A DNA stretch of 64,000 bases from Atopomonas hussainii (GTDB lineage Bacteria > Pseudomonadota > Gammaproteobacteria > Pseudomonadales > Pseudomonadaceae): positions 124,001 to 188,000 of the forward strand of contig NZ_FOAS01000004.1 of the NCBI RefSeq assembly GCF_900109735.1, read 5' to 3'. The notes below the pieces were generated by a model that ran no database searches, had not been told where the DNA came from, and worked only from the letters and a program-made list of their open reading frames with translations. Each line of letters begins with the position of its first letter. Position 1 is the first letter of the stretch. A program made the position numbers and the translations under genes. Positions 1 to 8,273 of the stretch are shown piece after piece.

Positions 1-227
1 GGGCGCTCTTGCTCAATCACCCGACGCAGCTCGGCGCCATCAAGCATGTTGACCACATGGGCGCGATGCGCCACCTGCATGGCCGGGGCATTGGCGTAGC
101 GATCGACCGCAACCACCTCGACACCCAAACGCTGTAGCTCAATCACCACTTCTTTACCCAGCTCACCAGAGCCAAGCAGCAAAACACGGGTCGCCGTGGG
201 CGACAGCGGAGTTCCCAGAGTGGGCAT
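1..227 (-). CDS. purT: Formate-dependent phosphoribosylglycinamide formyltransferase 2, N-terminal part
   Basis: Only the first 75 or so codons are in the window; the gene runs off the left edge. The start ATG is at 225-227. The translation begins [20 protein letters not shown] and continues with [19 protein letters not shown], then [20 protein letters not shown], which is the typical N-terminal pre-ATP-grasp fold of PurT. The enzyme makes formyl-GAR from GAR, formate and ATP in purine synthesis. It is the last visible gene of a leftward run (Nudix, gamma carbonic anhydrase, DUF1289, purT) and starts 17 bases after the DUF1289 gene ends. Function is from family knowledge; the ATP-grasp domain cannot be seen here. 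Confidence 0.9.
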   Translation of the reverse strand, partial: MPTLGTPLSPTATRVLLLGSGELGKEVVIELQRLGVEVVAVDRYANAPAMQVAHRAHVVNMLDGAELRRVIEQER

Positions 228-244
228 GTGATGTCCTTGTTAAC

Positions 245-460
245 TTATGAAGCGGAGGGGTTTGCCAGGTATTGGCCGCGCGCCTGCGTACGCTCATGAC
301 AGCGCTTGAGCACGGCACGTTTTTCATCGGCGCTCATGCGCCCCCAGCGGGAAATTTCTTCGCCGCTGCGCTGGCAGCCGATGCAGATGTTGTCATCATC
401 CAACGCACACACCGACACGCAGGGCGACTTGGGCGCCGACAGGGCGGACAACACACTCAT
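245..460 (-). CDS. DUF1289 family small cysteine-rich protein
   Basis: A 71-residue protein with the conserved DUF1289 pattern: [20 protein letters not shown] near residues 12-31, four cysteines spaced as in a small metal- or Fe-S-binding knuckle, followed by [20 protein letters not shown]. The biochemical role of the family is not established. Its ATG overlaps the stop of the upstream gamma carbonic anhydrase gene by four bases (ATGA), so translation is probably coupled, and it is followed closely by purT. Family assignment is firm from the motif; function is unknown. Confidence 0.85.
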   Translation of the reverse strand: MSVLSALSAPKSPCVSVCALDDDNICIGCQRSGEEISRWGRMSADEKRAVLKRCHERTQARGQYLANPSAS

Positions 461-978
461 TCATCCACCGCCAGCTCTTTGGCGTAACGCTTGGCGTTAT
501 GCACGTAATGTGCGGCGCTGGCTTCGAGCATTTTCTTTTGTGGCTCGCTAAGCTCACGCACCACGCGGCCGGGCGAGCCAACCACTAACGAGCCATCGGG
601 AATTTCTTTACCCTCAGGAATCAAGGTATTGGCGCCGATGATGCAGTACTTGCCAATGCGCGCACCGTTCAAAATCACCGCATTGATGCCCACCAAGCTG
701 AAGTCACCCACAGTGCAGCCGTGCAGCATGGCTTTATGGCCGACGGTGACGCCCTGCCCCAAGGTCAGCGGATAACCCATATCGGTATGCATCACGCTGC
801 CGTCTTGCACGTTGCTATGTTTGCCGATGTGGATCAACTCGTTATCGCCACGCAGGGTGACGTTGAACCACACGCTAGCGCCTTCCTCGAGCTTGACCTT
901 GCCGATCACATCGGCGCTGGGCGCAATCCAGCTCTCGGGATGGCATTCCACAGCCGATTGGCCTAGGCGGTATTTCAT
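457..978 (-). CDS. Gamma carbonic anhydrase family protein (YrdA/PaaY type)
   Basis: A left-handed parallel beta-helix protein of 173 residues made of hexapeptide repeats (for example [20 protein letters not shown] and the [19 protein letters not shown] stretch). The zinc ligands of the gamma class are visible as His in [14 protein letters not shown] and neighbouring repeats. Family members bind a metal at trimer interfaces; many have weak or no carbonic anhydrase activity. An in-frame GTG lies 9 bases upstream, but the ATG at 978 has an AAGGTG ribosome-binding sequence at the right distance, so I start there. It follows a Nudix gene by 5 bases and overlaps the DUF1289 gene. Confidence 0.88.
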   Translation of the reverse strand: MKYRLGQSAVECHPESWIAPSADVIGKVKLEEGASVWFNVTLRGDNELIHIGKHSNVQDGSVMHTDMGYPLTLGQGVTVGHKAMLHGCTVGDFSLVGINAVILNGARIGKYCIIGANTLIPEGKEIPDGSLVVGSPGRVVRELSEPQKKMLEASAAHYVHNAKRYAKELAVDE

Positions 979-983
979 AGCGG

Positions 984-1589
984 TCACCTTAAATGAATGA
1001 TGTCGTGCGCCGGCGGCGGTTGGGTTAAGTCAATCCGCCCGCCGTACAGCAGGTTAGTCAGTTCAGCGATCATGATCGCGGTCAGCCCCCAGATGCGGAA
1101 GCCGTCAAAGGTATAACTGGGCACGTACCAGCTTTGCCCTAAGTAATCGATACGATGGGTGAGTTCGCGCGGGTCGTCTTTAAAAAAGTGCAGCGGCACT
1201 TCAAAGACATGGGCAATCTCAGCTTCGCTGGGGCGCAACTCAAGATTGGCTGGAACTAGGCCGACAATCGGCGTGACGCGCAAACCGAAGCGCGATACCA
1301 GCGCGCCCATTGGCCCGAGCACATCGACATGCTCGAACTCCAAGCCGATTTCTTCATGGCTTTCGCGCAGCGCGGTGGCGATTAAACTGTCGTCTTCGGG
1401 GTCGCGGCGACCACCAGGAAAAGCCACTTCGCCGCTGTGCGTGGTTAAGGTGCTGGCCCGTTGGGTAAGAATCAGCGTGGGCTCTGGCGCGCGGGTAATC
1501 GGCACCAGCACGGCGGCCTCCGGCAGATGCGGCAGGTCGATACGCCGGGGTTCAAGCGTCTGTAAGGTTTGGCGCAGATGCTCAAGCAT
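984..1589 (-). CDS. CoA pyrophosphatase-type Nudix hydrolase (NudL/YeaB-like)
   Basis: A 201-residue Nudix protein. The upstream UPF0035 signature ([20 protein letters not shown]) runs straight into the Nudix box ending [11 protein letters not shown]; this combination marks CoA pyrophosphatases, which cleave CoA to phosphopantetheine and 3',5'-ADP. The reading frame stays open further upstream, but the ATG at 1589 is preceded by AAGGA at good spacing, so the upstream ATGs are not used here. First gene of the leftward operon with the carbonic anhydrase, DUF1289 and purT genes. Exact substrate is inferred from the family. Confidence 0.88.
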   Translation of the reverse strand: MLEHLRQTLQTLEPRRIDLPHLPEAAVLVPITRAPEPTLILTQRASTLTTHSGEVAFPGGRRDPEDDSLIATALRESHEEIGLEFEHVDVLGPMGALVSRFGLRVTPIVGLVPANLELRPSEAEIAHVFEVPLHFFKDDPRELTHRIDYLGQSWYVPSYTFDGFRIWGLTAIMIAELTNLLYGGRIDLTQPPPAHDIIHLR

Positions 1590-1718
1590 GCAAGGGTCCT
1601 TAAGTGTGGCAACCATGATGGCATGGTTGCCGAGCAAGCCCAAGCCAACCGCAAGGCTTGCAGACGGGCGATTTCTACGGCAAACATGCCAATAACCATC
1701 ACAAGCTCAGGAAACCCC

Positions 1719-2273
1719 ATGAAGTTCTGCAGCCATTGCGGCGCCAGCGTGAACCAGCGCATACCGTCGGGGGATAATCGACCGCGCTTTGTGTGCGACC
1801 AATGTCAGGCCATTCACTATCAAAATCCGCGGATTATTGCTGGCTGCCTGCCGGTGCATGGCGAGCAGGTTTTACTCTGCAAACGCGCCATTGAGCCGCG
1901 CCGCGGCTACTGGACGCTACCCGCAGGCTTTATGGAAAACGGTGAAACCCTCGCCGAGGCCGCTGCCCGCGAAACCTGGGAAGAAGCCTGCGCACAAGTG
2001 CGCGCACTGGAGCTGTACACCCTGTTTGACCTGCCGCATATCCATCAGGTGTACATGTTCTTCCGCGCCGAGCTGCATGAGGGCGCGTTTGGCATTGGCG
2101 AAGAGAGCCTCGAAGTGCGCTTATTTCACGAACATGAAATTCCCTGGTCGGAACTGGCTTTCCCGACCATTGGCCGCACTTTAGAATGCTTCTTCGCCGA
2201 CCGTAAGCACCGGGTGTTTCCGGTGCGTAATGAAGCCATCACCCGCTGGCAAAAACCTTCTCCCACTGCTTAA
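1719..2273 (+). CDS. Zinc-ribbon Nudix hydrolase
   Basis: A 184-residue protein. It has an N-terminal zinc ribbon (CSHCG at residues 4-8 paired with CDQCQ near residue 26) and then a classical Nudix box beginning GFMENGETLAEAAARETWEE. Such proteins hydrolyse nucleoside diphosphate derivatives such as ADP-ribose or NADH; the substrate cannot be read from sequence. The ATG at 1719 follows CAGGAAA, and the open frame upstream overlaps the divergent Nudix gene, so it is not coding. The L,D-transpeptidase gene follows after 13 bases in the same direction. Confidence 0.88.
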   Translation: MKFCSHCGASVNQRIPSGDNRPRFVCDQCQAIHYQNPRIIAGCLPVHGEQVLLCKRAIEPRRGYWTLPAGFMENGETLAEAAARETWEEACAQVRALELYTLFDLPHIHQVYMFFRAELHEGAFGIGEESLEVRLFHEHEIPWSELAFPTIGRTLECFFADRKHRVFPVRNEAITRWQKPSPTA

Positions 2274-2286
2274 CACGAGTCTTTCT

Positions 2287-2793
2287 ATGCGTCGCTGGTT
2301 GTCTTTGCTGTGTGCTGTTGTCGCTGTACTGTTTTGCACGCCCTTCGCCGCACAGGCCAGCAGCGAGCCAATCATCGATAAAGTACTGGTAGAAAAAAGT
2401 GAACGTCGCTTGCACTTAATGCATCGCGGCAAGGTGATCAAAAGCTACCGCGTATCGCTGGGCAAGCAGCCCAAAGGCGCCAAAGTGCGCGAAGGCGACA
2501 TGCGCACCCCGGAAGGCTTTTATTGGATCGATTGGCGCAAGACCAGCGACAAGTTCAACCTGTCGATGCATATCTCCTACCCCAACAGCCGCGACCGCGC
2601 GCGCGCGCAGAAGCTCGGCGTACCGGCCGGCGGCATGATCATGCTGCACGGCACGCCGCTGGATGATGAATACCCGGAGTGGTACTTCCACACGCTCGAC
2701 TGGACCGAAGGCTGCATCGCGCTGAAAAACGACGACATGCGCGATATTTGGTCACGGGTAAAAGACGGCACGCTGATCGAAATCCGCCCTTAA
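2287..2793 (+). CDS. L,D-transpeptidase (YkuD/ErfK family), exported
   Basis: A 168-residue protein. A cleavable signal peptide (MRRWLSLLCAVVAVLFCTPF, then AAQASS) is followed by a YkuD domain. The catalytic signature is clear: HGTPLDDEYPEW and then the active-site Cys in TEGCIALKNDDM. These periplasmic enzymes form 3-3 cross-links in peptidoglycan or attach proteins to it; which one applies here is unknown. An in-frame ATG 57 bases upstream lies inside the Nudix gene; I prefer the start at the signal peptide. A large inverted repeat starts three bases after the stop and probably ends the transcript. Confidence 0.88.
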   Translation: MRRWLSLLCAVVAVLFCTPFAAQASSEPIIDKVLVEKSERRLHLMHRGKVIKSYRVSLGKQPKGAKVREGDMRTPEGFYWIDWRKTSDKFNLSMHISYPNSRDRARAQKLGVPAGGMIMLHGTPLDDEYPEWYFHTLDWTEGCIALKNDDMRDIWSRVKDGTLIEIRP

Positions 2794-2796
2794 AAC

Positions 2797-3037
2797 AAAA
2801 GGCCTCCAACCAGACTGTGTGAAAACTACTGCACTTGGCTATGCGGCGTTAAAAACAGGCTCAAAATGCTCACAAACCCGCAGGAGCGGGATTGAACAGC
2901 TTTAGCTGGCCCGCAGGGCGGAGCACAGGATGTGCGGAGTATTTACCACTCGTAAACTGCGCTTTTTCGCCTGTTTTTGCCTTGCCTAGCCTGCGCTCGC
3001 GACGTTTTCACACAGCCTGCAACGAGGCCTTTTTTTT
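2797..3037. repeat. Large imperfect inverted-repeat element
   Basis: The two ends are near-perfect inverted copies. The left end reads AAAAGGCCTC then CAGACTGTGTGAAAAC; the right end reads GTTTTCACACAGCCTG then GAGGCCTTTTTTTT. Nested inside are a second inverted pair (AAAAACAGGC at 2851 and GCCTGTTTTT near 2969) and a small hairpin CCCGC-AGGA-GCGGG at 2878-2891. It fills the convergent gap between the L,D-transpeptidase and the InaA-like gene, and the outer hairpin with its T-run could end transcription from the left. It resembles dispersed intergenic palindromes I recall from Pseudomonas; no second copy is in this window. Confidence 0.6.
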
Positions 3038-3051
3038 CTGCAACGCAGCAC

Positions 3052-3747
3052 TTAAAACGCTACAGCGCGACCAAAAGCCTTCTCATAAGCTGGCAGGAAG
3101 ATCGCCCAATCGGCATCATTCCACTGCGCAATGCGCCGCTTGAGCTGACGCAAATCATGTCGGGCGGCTTGGCTTGCCGTTAAACGATGACGCGCGCGCT
3201 CTAAATCCAAGGTTGCGGCATCCACCTGAGGACTGGTCGCATCGCCGCTGATACGCACAAACAAATGCTTGTCGTACAGCCCGGCATGCTGCCAACGAGC
3301 CTGGTGCATACGGGCGAGCATTTTCGCCAATGCACCAAGCACTGCCACCCGCACTGGCTCGGCGAGCGGTTCTGTTTGTTGGTAGAGATCTTCAAGACTG
3401 ATGAAACCTTCCGGCAGGGCTTCGGTAGCCATCACCGCCTGCCAATGCCCCTCATGCTGCATGCCGAAGTAACGCACATGCGGCACATGCACCCCGGCGG
3501 TTTCCAACGCCTGCAAGGCGTGGCACTCACGCAGCGTGGTGGGCCGACCTAACGGGTAGCGCAGACTACGGAAGGTGTGCCCGTCTTGGCGCTTGATATA
3601 CAGCAGCACGCCGTCGCGGGCGCGGTGGCGAATCACCCCACTTAAGCCATCGCGACGCTGATTGGGCTCTTCAACCCATTCGCCATCTTTACGCCACCAA
3701 GCAGCGAACTCGTCGCCTTGGCGTCTTTGCAACAATGCAATCCCCAT
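3052..3747 (-). CDS. InaA/lipopolysaccharide-kinase family protein
   Basis: A 231-residue protein kinase-like fold of the Kdo/WaaP-InaA family. Visible parts are the early HRARDGVLLYIKRQDG segment (nucleotide-binding lysine region), the long helix ALAKMLARMHQARWQHAG, and the catalytic-loop-like HAGLYDKHLFVRI followed by TLDLERAR, which matches the metal-binding DLE/DFD position. InaA-like proteins are cytoplasmic and poorly characterised; a sugar-phosphorylating role in the envelope is possible but not shown. The ATG at 3747 has an AGAAG sequence upstream; a GTG two codons earlier is the alternative. It is followed by the inverted repeat at 2797-3037. Confidence 0.8.
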   Translation of the reverse strand: MGIALLQRRQGDEFAAWWRKDGEWVEEPNQRRDGLSGVIRHRARDGVLLYIKRQDGHTFRSLRYPLGRPTTLRECHALQALETAGVHVPHVRYFGMQHEGHWQAVMATEALPEGFISLEDLYQQTEPLAEPVRVAVLGALAKMLARMHQARWQHAGLYDKHLFVRISGDATSPQVDAATLDLERARHRLTASQAARHDLRQLKRRIAQWNDADWAIFLPAYEKAFGRAVAF

Positions 3748-3936
3748 AAGCACTTCTTCTATTTAGCTTTTTTCTTGTCACAGGACCTTAACCCCGCTGC
3801 GCCAGAATTGCACGCCCTCTACGACCATTAGCAGCTCAGACAGCGCTCGCACTACCGCTGGTCGGAAACCCCGCCAGGCTCGACAACAAGGACTAGAGTG
3901 AGAATGCATTCACCAACACTTTCAAGGAGTTGGAGC

Positions 3937-4158
3937 ATGAAGCGAGAAACAACTCTAGGTTTAGGCACCCTATGCAGCGGCATGTTGCTGTCCGCCGTGT
4001 TGTGGGCATGGCCACAGCCCATAGACCCACAAGCCAAACTCGGTTACTGCCTATTGCCGCCCAGCGCACGCCTTAGCCAACACAGCGCACTGCCCAACGA
4101 CCAAGGCCTGCTGCTGTTATTCGCCTTAAGCCAAGGCCCGGGCGTACAGAACCGCTAA
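3937..4158 (+). CDS. Small hypothetical membrane or exported protein
   Basis: A 73-residue open frame with a strong ribosome-binding site (AAGGAG about 8 bases before ATG 3937). The N-terminus has a basic start and one hydrophobic stretch ([20 protein letters not shown]), consistent with a signal anchor or uncleaved signal peptide; the remaining roughly 45 residues show no recognisable domain. The frame can be extended 13 codons upstream but the strong site favours this start. It precedes yaaA in the same direction with a 56-base gap. I do not recognise the family. Confidence 0.55.
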   Translation: MKRETTLGLGTLCSGMLLSAVLWAWPQPIDPQAKLGYCLLPPSARLSQHSALPNDQGLLLLFALSQGPGVQNR

Positions 4159-4214
4159 GCGCTGGTGACAAGCCTTCACGCTGGTATGATCAGAGCCAGC
4201 AAAGGAGTCTTGTT

Positions 4215-4994
4215 ATGTTGATGGTTTTATCCCCCGCGAAAAATCTGGATTACACCAGCGCGCCACACACCGAGCGCTTTACCCAGCCCGAACATTTAGA
4301 GCACGCGCAAAACCTGATCAACCTGCTGCGCGACTTAGCCCCGCAAGACATCGCCGAGCTGATGAAGCTCTCAGACAAACTCGCCAGCCTGAACGCCGTG
4401 CGTTATGCCGAGTGGTCGCAGCCCTTCACTCCCGCCAATGCCAAGCAAGCCGTCTTGGCGTTTAACGGCGATGTGTACACCGGTCTCGATGCGGCGAGCC
4501 TCAGCGAGGATGACCTCGACTTCGCCCAACAACACCTGCGCATTCTGTCCGGCCTATATGGCGTGCTGCGCCCGCTGGATTTAATGCAGGCCTACCGTTT
4601 GGAAATGGGCACTAAGCTGGCCAACCCCAAAGGCAAAGACTTGTACGCCTTTTGGGGCAAGCAAATCAGCCAATGGCTAAATCAAGCCCTCGCGGCGCAG
4701 GGCGATGACATCCTGCTTAATCTCGCCTCTAACGAATACTTCAGCGCGGTGAAAAAAAACGCCCTGAACGCACGCATCATCGATGTGGAGTTCCGCGATC
4801 TGAAAAACGGCCAGTACAAGATCATCAGTTTCTACGCGAAAAAAGCCCGCGGTCTGATGGCCCGTTTTGTGATCGAACAACGCATCACCCAGCCCGAACA
4901 ACTCAAAGCCTTTAATACCCAGGGCTACGCCTACAGCGACGAACACTCCAGCACCGACAAGCTGGTGTTTCTGCGCGACACAGCGGAGAGCTGA
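4215..4994 (+). CDS. yaaA: Peroxide stress protein YaaA (DUF328/UPF0246)
   Basis: A 259-residue protein that begins [20 protein letters not shown], the hallmark of YaaA. It also carries [20 protein letters not shown], the [11 protein letters not shown] motif, [20 protein letters not shown] and the late [15 protein letters not shown] motif. YaaA lowers free iron and protects DNA and proteins during hydrogen peroxide stress; the family binds DNA. Length is typical. AAAGGAG precedes the start. It is followed one base later by a small membrane protein gene, so the two are probably co-transcribed. Confidence 0.93.
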   Translation: MLMVLSPAKNLDYTSAPHTERFTQPEHLEHAQNLINLLRDLAPQDIAELMKLSDKLASLNAVRYAEWSQPFTPANAKQAVLAFNGDVYTGLDAASLSEDDLDFAQQHLRILSGLYGVLRPLDLMQAYRLEMGTKLANPKGKDLYAFWGKQISQWLNQALAAQGDDILLNLASNEYFSAVKKNALNARIIDVEFRDLKNGQYKIISFYAKKARGLMARFVIEQRITQPEQLKAFNTQGYAYSDEHSSTDKLVFLRDTAES

Positions 4995-4995
4995 G

Positions 4996-5457
4996 ATGTG
5001 GTTCGGTGCGCTGCTGGCGCTGACATGGCTGATCTTGCTGTTGCGCTACCCGGCCAAAGCGCTGCCGGTATCGCTGGTTGCCCTGACCGGCCTGCTACTG
5101 GTCGGCGCCCTAGTGCTCTGGCAAGACCACCGCGACCAGCAGCGTGTTGCACAGCTCGCGCTAACTTTGCAGTGGGATGCCAACTGCCCACATGAAACCC
5201 CGCTGCGCGCCAACCTGCACAACCGCAGCGAGCACACCCTGCTGGCACTCACCTGGCAGATCAGCGCCGAACTTCCCGGCCAAGGCATTGAGCTGGTCAG
5301 CGAACGCTTGGCACGGGGCAATTTCCGTGTCGATCAGGGGCTCGCCCCGAATGAGCATTGGCAGCACTGCCTACCGCTGCCGCGCCTGCGCGATGGAGTT
5401 AATCCGGCGGCCTTGAGCTATACCGGTATCCGCTTACAAGCGCACTTCGCACCGTAA
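4996..5457 (+). CDS. Hypothetical membrane-anchored protein downstream of yaaA
   Basis: A 153-residue protein whose ATG begins one base after the yaaA stop. Two hydrophobic segments (about residues 2-17 and 23-42) are followed by a hydrophilic part of about 110 residues that looks like a single beta-sandwich (for example TPLRANLHNRSEHTLLALTW), with three cysteines. The topology suggests a membrane anchor with a soluble domain outside the cytoplasm. I recall uncharacterised proteins of this shape next to yaaA in Pseudomonas, but no function. Start is fixed by tight coupling to yaaA. Confidence 0.75.
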   Translation: MWFGALLALTWLILLLRYPAKALPVSLVALTGLLLVGALVLWQDHRDQQRVAQLALTLQWDANCPHETPLRANLHNRSEHTLLALTWQISAELPGQGIELVSERLARGNFRVDQGLAPNEHWQHCLPLPRLRDGVNPAALSYTGIRLQAHFAP

Positions 5458-5567
5458 AGCACACATCGACAAGCGCTATTCAACGTACTGATCAAACCGC
5501 CCACAACTTGACAGCCAGCAAGGCTAGCCGCACGGTTGGGCGTCTTTTCACCCGCCAAGGATGCTCT

Positions 5568-6386
5568 ATGCGAACCCCTGTTGCCCTGATCACCGGCTGC
5601 TCCAGCGGCATTGGCCTAGCGCTGAGCCAGGCTTTTCTTAAAGCCGGTTACAGAGTCTGGGCAGGGGTTCGCAAAGAAGCCGATCAGGCGCCGCTGCAAG
5701 CACTCGGCGCCCGGCCTTTTTTGCTCGACATGCAAAAGCCAGAGGACTTCCCCGCTCTAGCCGAGCGCGTTGCCACCTTCGAGGGGCGCTTAGACGTGCT
5801 GATCAACAACGCTGGTATCGGCGTGATGGGACCGCTGCTGGACTTGCCCCACGAGCGCCTCCAGCAACAATTCTTGGTCAACTGCGTGGCACCGGTGCAG
5901 CTGGCCCGCGCCTGCCTGCCGCTACTGCGGCAAAGCCAAGGCTTAGTGATCAACATCGGCAGCGTGTCGGGCTATCTCACCACGCCGTTTGCCGGCGCCT
6001 ACTGTGCATCTAAGGCCGCCGTGCATGCACTTTCGGATGCGCTGCGCCTGGAGCTGGCACCGCTCGGCGTACGGGTGCTGGAAGTGCAGCCCGGGGCAAT
6101 CGCCTCCGACTTCGGCGCCAGCAGCTCGCAAGGTGCTGAGCAATTGATCAGCGAGCAGTCGCCGTGGTGGCCGTTTCGCGACGGCATTCGCGCCCGCGCC
6201 AATGCCTCGCAAGACAAGCCCACGCCGGCCGCAGTGCTGGCGCAACGAGTGCTACGCGCCAGCCAGCGCAGTGACACGCCGGCAATTGTCCGTGCTGGCT
6301 ACGGTAGCCGCAGCCTGCCGCTGCTCGCGCAGTGGCTGCCGCGGCGCGTGTTGGATGCACTGCTACGCCGGCGCTTTGGTTTGTAA
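5568..6386 (+). CDS. Short-chain dehydrogenase/reductase (classical SDR)
   Basis: A 272-residue classical SDR. The cofactor motif is TGCSSGIG near residue 9, the NNAG motif is present (LINNAGIGV), and the catalytic Ser-Tyr-Lys triad is seen as GSVSGYLTTPFAGAYCASKA. The basic residue after the second strand (AGVRKEAD) suggests NADP(H). Substrate unknown. I start at the ATG preceded by CCAAGG at 5568; the frame is open 20 codons further up without a ribosome-binding site. The 3' end overlaps the convergent DMT transporter gene by 24 bases. Confidence 0.87.
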   Translation: MRTPVALITGCSSGIGLALSQAFLKAGYRVWAGVRKEADQAPLQALGARPFLLDMQKPEDFPALAERVATFEGRLDVLINNAGIGVMGPLLDLPHERLQQQFLVNCVAPVQLARACLPLLRQSQGLVINIGSVSGYLTTPFAGAYCASKAAVHALSDALRLELAPLGVRVLEVQPGAIASDFGASSSQGAEQLISEQSPWWPFRDGIRARANASQDKPTPAAVLAQRVLRASQRSDTPAIVRAGYGSRSLPLLAQWLPRRVLDALLRRRFGL

Positions 6387-7265
6387 GCGCAACGCGGCTG
6401 GCCAGCGGGCAAACATACACAAGTTGCCCGCCAGCACTAAGAGCAAGCCTAAGCCGCCCCACAGCGTCCAACTGTAGCCCTCTAGCCACGCCGATATATT
6501 CAACGCCACTACCGGGAAGAGCACCGTGCAATAAGCCGCGCGCTCCGGCCCCAAACGCCCCACCAAGGTTAAGTAGGCGGTAAAACCAATCACCGAACCG
6601 GGAATCGCCAAGTAGAAGAGTGCACCTAGGTAACGCGGCGTCCACTCCAGCGTAAACGGCACCTGCGCCAGCAGACCGATCAGCACCAGCAGCACCGCGC
6701 CATACAGCATTCCCCAGGCATTACTGGTCAGTGGTCGAATGCCATTGGCTTGCTGGTGCGCCGAGACCAAATTCCCCACCGAAAAACACAGCGTGCCCAA
6801 ACACGCCAACAGTACGCCTAAGGCACTCTGCGCAGTAAAGCTGCTGGCCTGCCACTGCGGCGCGAGCAAGAGCGCCAAGCCAGCCACGCCCAAGGCGCCG
6901 GCCAAGAGCACGCGGCTGGATAACGGCCGACCGTGCACCACCTTAGCCGCCAAGGCATTCCACACACTGGCGGTGGAAAAGATCACCGCGACCAGCCCAC
7001 TGGCAATCCACTGCGTAGCGGTATAAAAGCAGAGAAAATTCAGACAGAACAAACACAAGCCCTGCACCATGCACCAGCGCTGGTCGCTCCAACGCAGCCG
7101 CTGTAACTTACCGCTCAGCCACAGCCCGACAAACAACACCAGCGCCGCCAAGGCAAAGCGATAGGCAATCGACGCCAACGGCGCCACTTCGCCCAGCTGC
7201 CACTTCAAGGCGATCCACGTGGTGCCCCAGATGGCGACGGTCAACAAATAAAGCCCGGCAGTCAT
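6363..7265 (-). CDS. EamA-family (DMT superfamily) transporter
   Basis: A 300-residue inner-membrane protein with about ten hydrophobic segments arranged as two EamA halves (first half beginning GLYLLTVAIWGTTWIALKWQ, second half after about residue 150). The DMT superfamily exports amino acids, metabolites or drugs; the substrate is not readable. GGAGG lies just upstream of the start. It is transcribed divergently from an AraC-type regulator 138 bases away, a common arrangement of exporter and activator, so regulation by that neighbour is a reasonable inference. Confidence 0.87.
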   Translation of the reverse strand: MTAGLYLLTVAIWGTTWIALKWQLGEVAPLASIAYRFALAALVLFVGLWLSGKLQRLRWSDQRWCMVQGLCLFCLNFLCFYTATQWIASGLVAVIFSTASVWNALAAKVVHGRPLSSRVLLAGALGVAGLALLLAPQWQASSFTAQSALGVLLACLGTLCFSVGNLVSAHQQANGIRPLTSNAWGMLYGAVLLVLIGLLAQVPFTLEWTPRYLGALFYLAIPGSVIGFTAYLTLVGRLGPERAAYCTVLFPVVALNISAWLEGYSWTLWGGLGLLLVLAGNLCMFARWPAALRLQTKAPA

Positions 7266-7403
7266 AGCTCCCTCCTCAACGAGCCTTCAGCGTGGCACGC
7301 TTTGCTCTAACCTTGAGGGGCTGAAATTGCGCTTTTCATCGCTGCCGCCTGCACAACACAGCGTGGCTGTGTCAGGCTTGGGTTTCTGACGAGATGAGCC
7401 GAC

Positions 7404-8273
7404 ATGCCGCCAAACACCCCGCCCACAGCCAGCAGCGTCTTTAGCAGCCTAAGCCAATCGCGCGCGCAGCTCCTGCACCGCCGCCCTTTAGGCAGCGGAC
7501 TGGAGCTAGCGCTGTGGCGCAACCAACATGACAGCACGCAGTATGAGCGCCCCGAGCACCACACCTTGTCGTGCTATTTGGCCGGTGGCTGGCAAACCTA
7601 TCGCCGCGACCAACCCAGTCTGCGTGGCGCGCCGGGCAAGCTGTGCCTGCTGCCCGCCGAGCATCACTCTGCCTGGGTGGTGAATGGGCCGCTGGAGTTC
7701 GCCCACCTGTATATCAGCCCCAAACGCCTGACCCGTGACAGCCTATGGCTGCTCGATCGCGAGCCACGCGAAATACAGCTCAGCGCCGCCACTTTTTATG
7801 AAGACCAACAGCTCAGCCACGACTGCCGATTACTCGCGTTAGCCAGTCCAAACAACGCCGATAGCCTGCTATGCACCAGCGTTAGCCAACGCATTGTTGA
7901 CCGCCTACTGACCCACCACAGCCAACGCTCTGTGCGCGAATACCGTGGCGGCCTGAGCCCGCATGTGCGCAATCGCCTGCGCGAGTTCATCGAGGCACAT
8001 CTAGAGCAAAGCCTAACCCTCGACGATTTAGCCCGCGTGGCTAACCTCTCGCCCTATCACTTCAATCGCATGTTCCGTCACAGCTTTGGCCAAACACCCC
8101 ATGCGTGGGTGATGCAGCGCCGCACCCAGCGCGCCTTTAGCCTGTTGCAACGCAGCACGCAGGATATCGAGCTGATCGCCAGTCAATGCGGCTTCGCCGA
8201 TGCCCGCCACCTGCGCCGTCATCTTCGTCAGCACTACCAACTGACGGCGCAGCAAATTCGCGGCGGCTTATAG
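7404..8273 (+). CDS. AraC/XylS-family transcriptional regulator
   Basis: A 289-residue regulator. The C-terminal third carries the two helix-turn-helix motifs of the AraC family: LTLDDLARVANLSPYHFNRM with FRHSFGQTPHAWVMQRR, then IELIASQCGFADARHLRRHL. The N-terminal half is probably a small-molecule-binding cupin-like domain. It lies divergent from the EamA exporter gene, the likeliest target. Its last bases overlap the convergent thiO gene by 6. Other in-frame starts close by cannot be excluded. Confidence 0.87.
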   Translation: MPPNTPPTASSVFSSLSQSRAQLLHRRPLGSGLELALWRNQHDSTQYERPEHHTLSCYLAGGWQTYRRDQPSLRGAPGKLCLLPAEHHSAWVVNGPLEFAHLYISPKRLTRDSLWLLDREPREIQLSAATFYEDQQLSHDCRLLALASPNNADSLLCTSVSQRIVDRLLTHHSQRSVREYRGGLSPHVRNRLREFIEAHLEQSLTLDDLARVANLSPYHFNRMFRHSFGQTPHAWVMQRRTQRAFSLLQRSTQDIELIASQCGFADARHLRRHLRQHYQLTAQQIRGGL

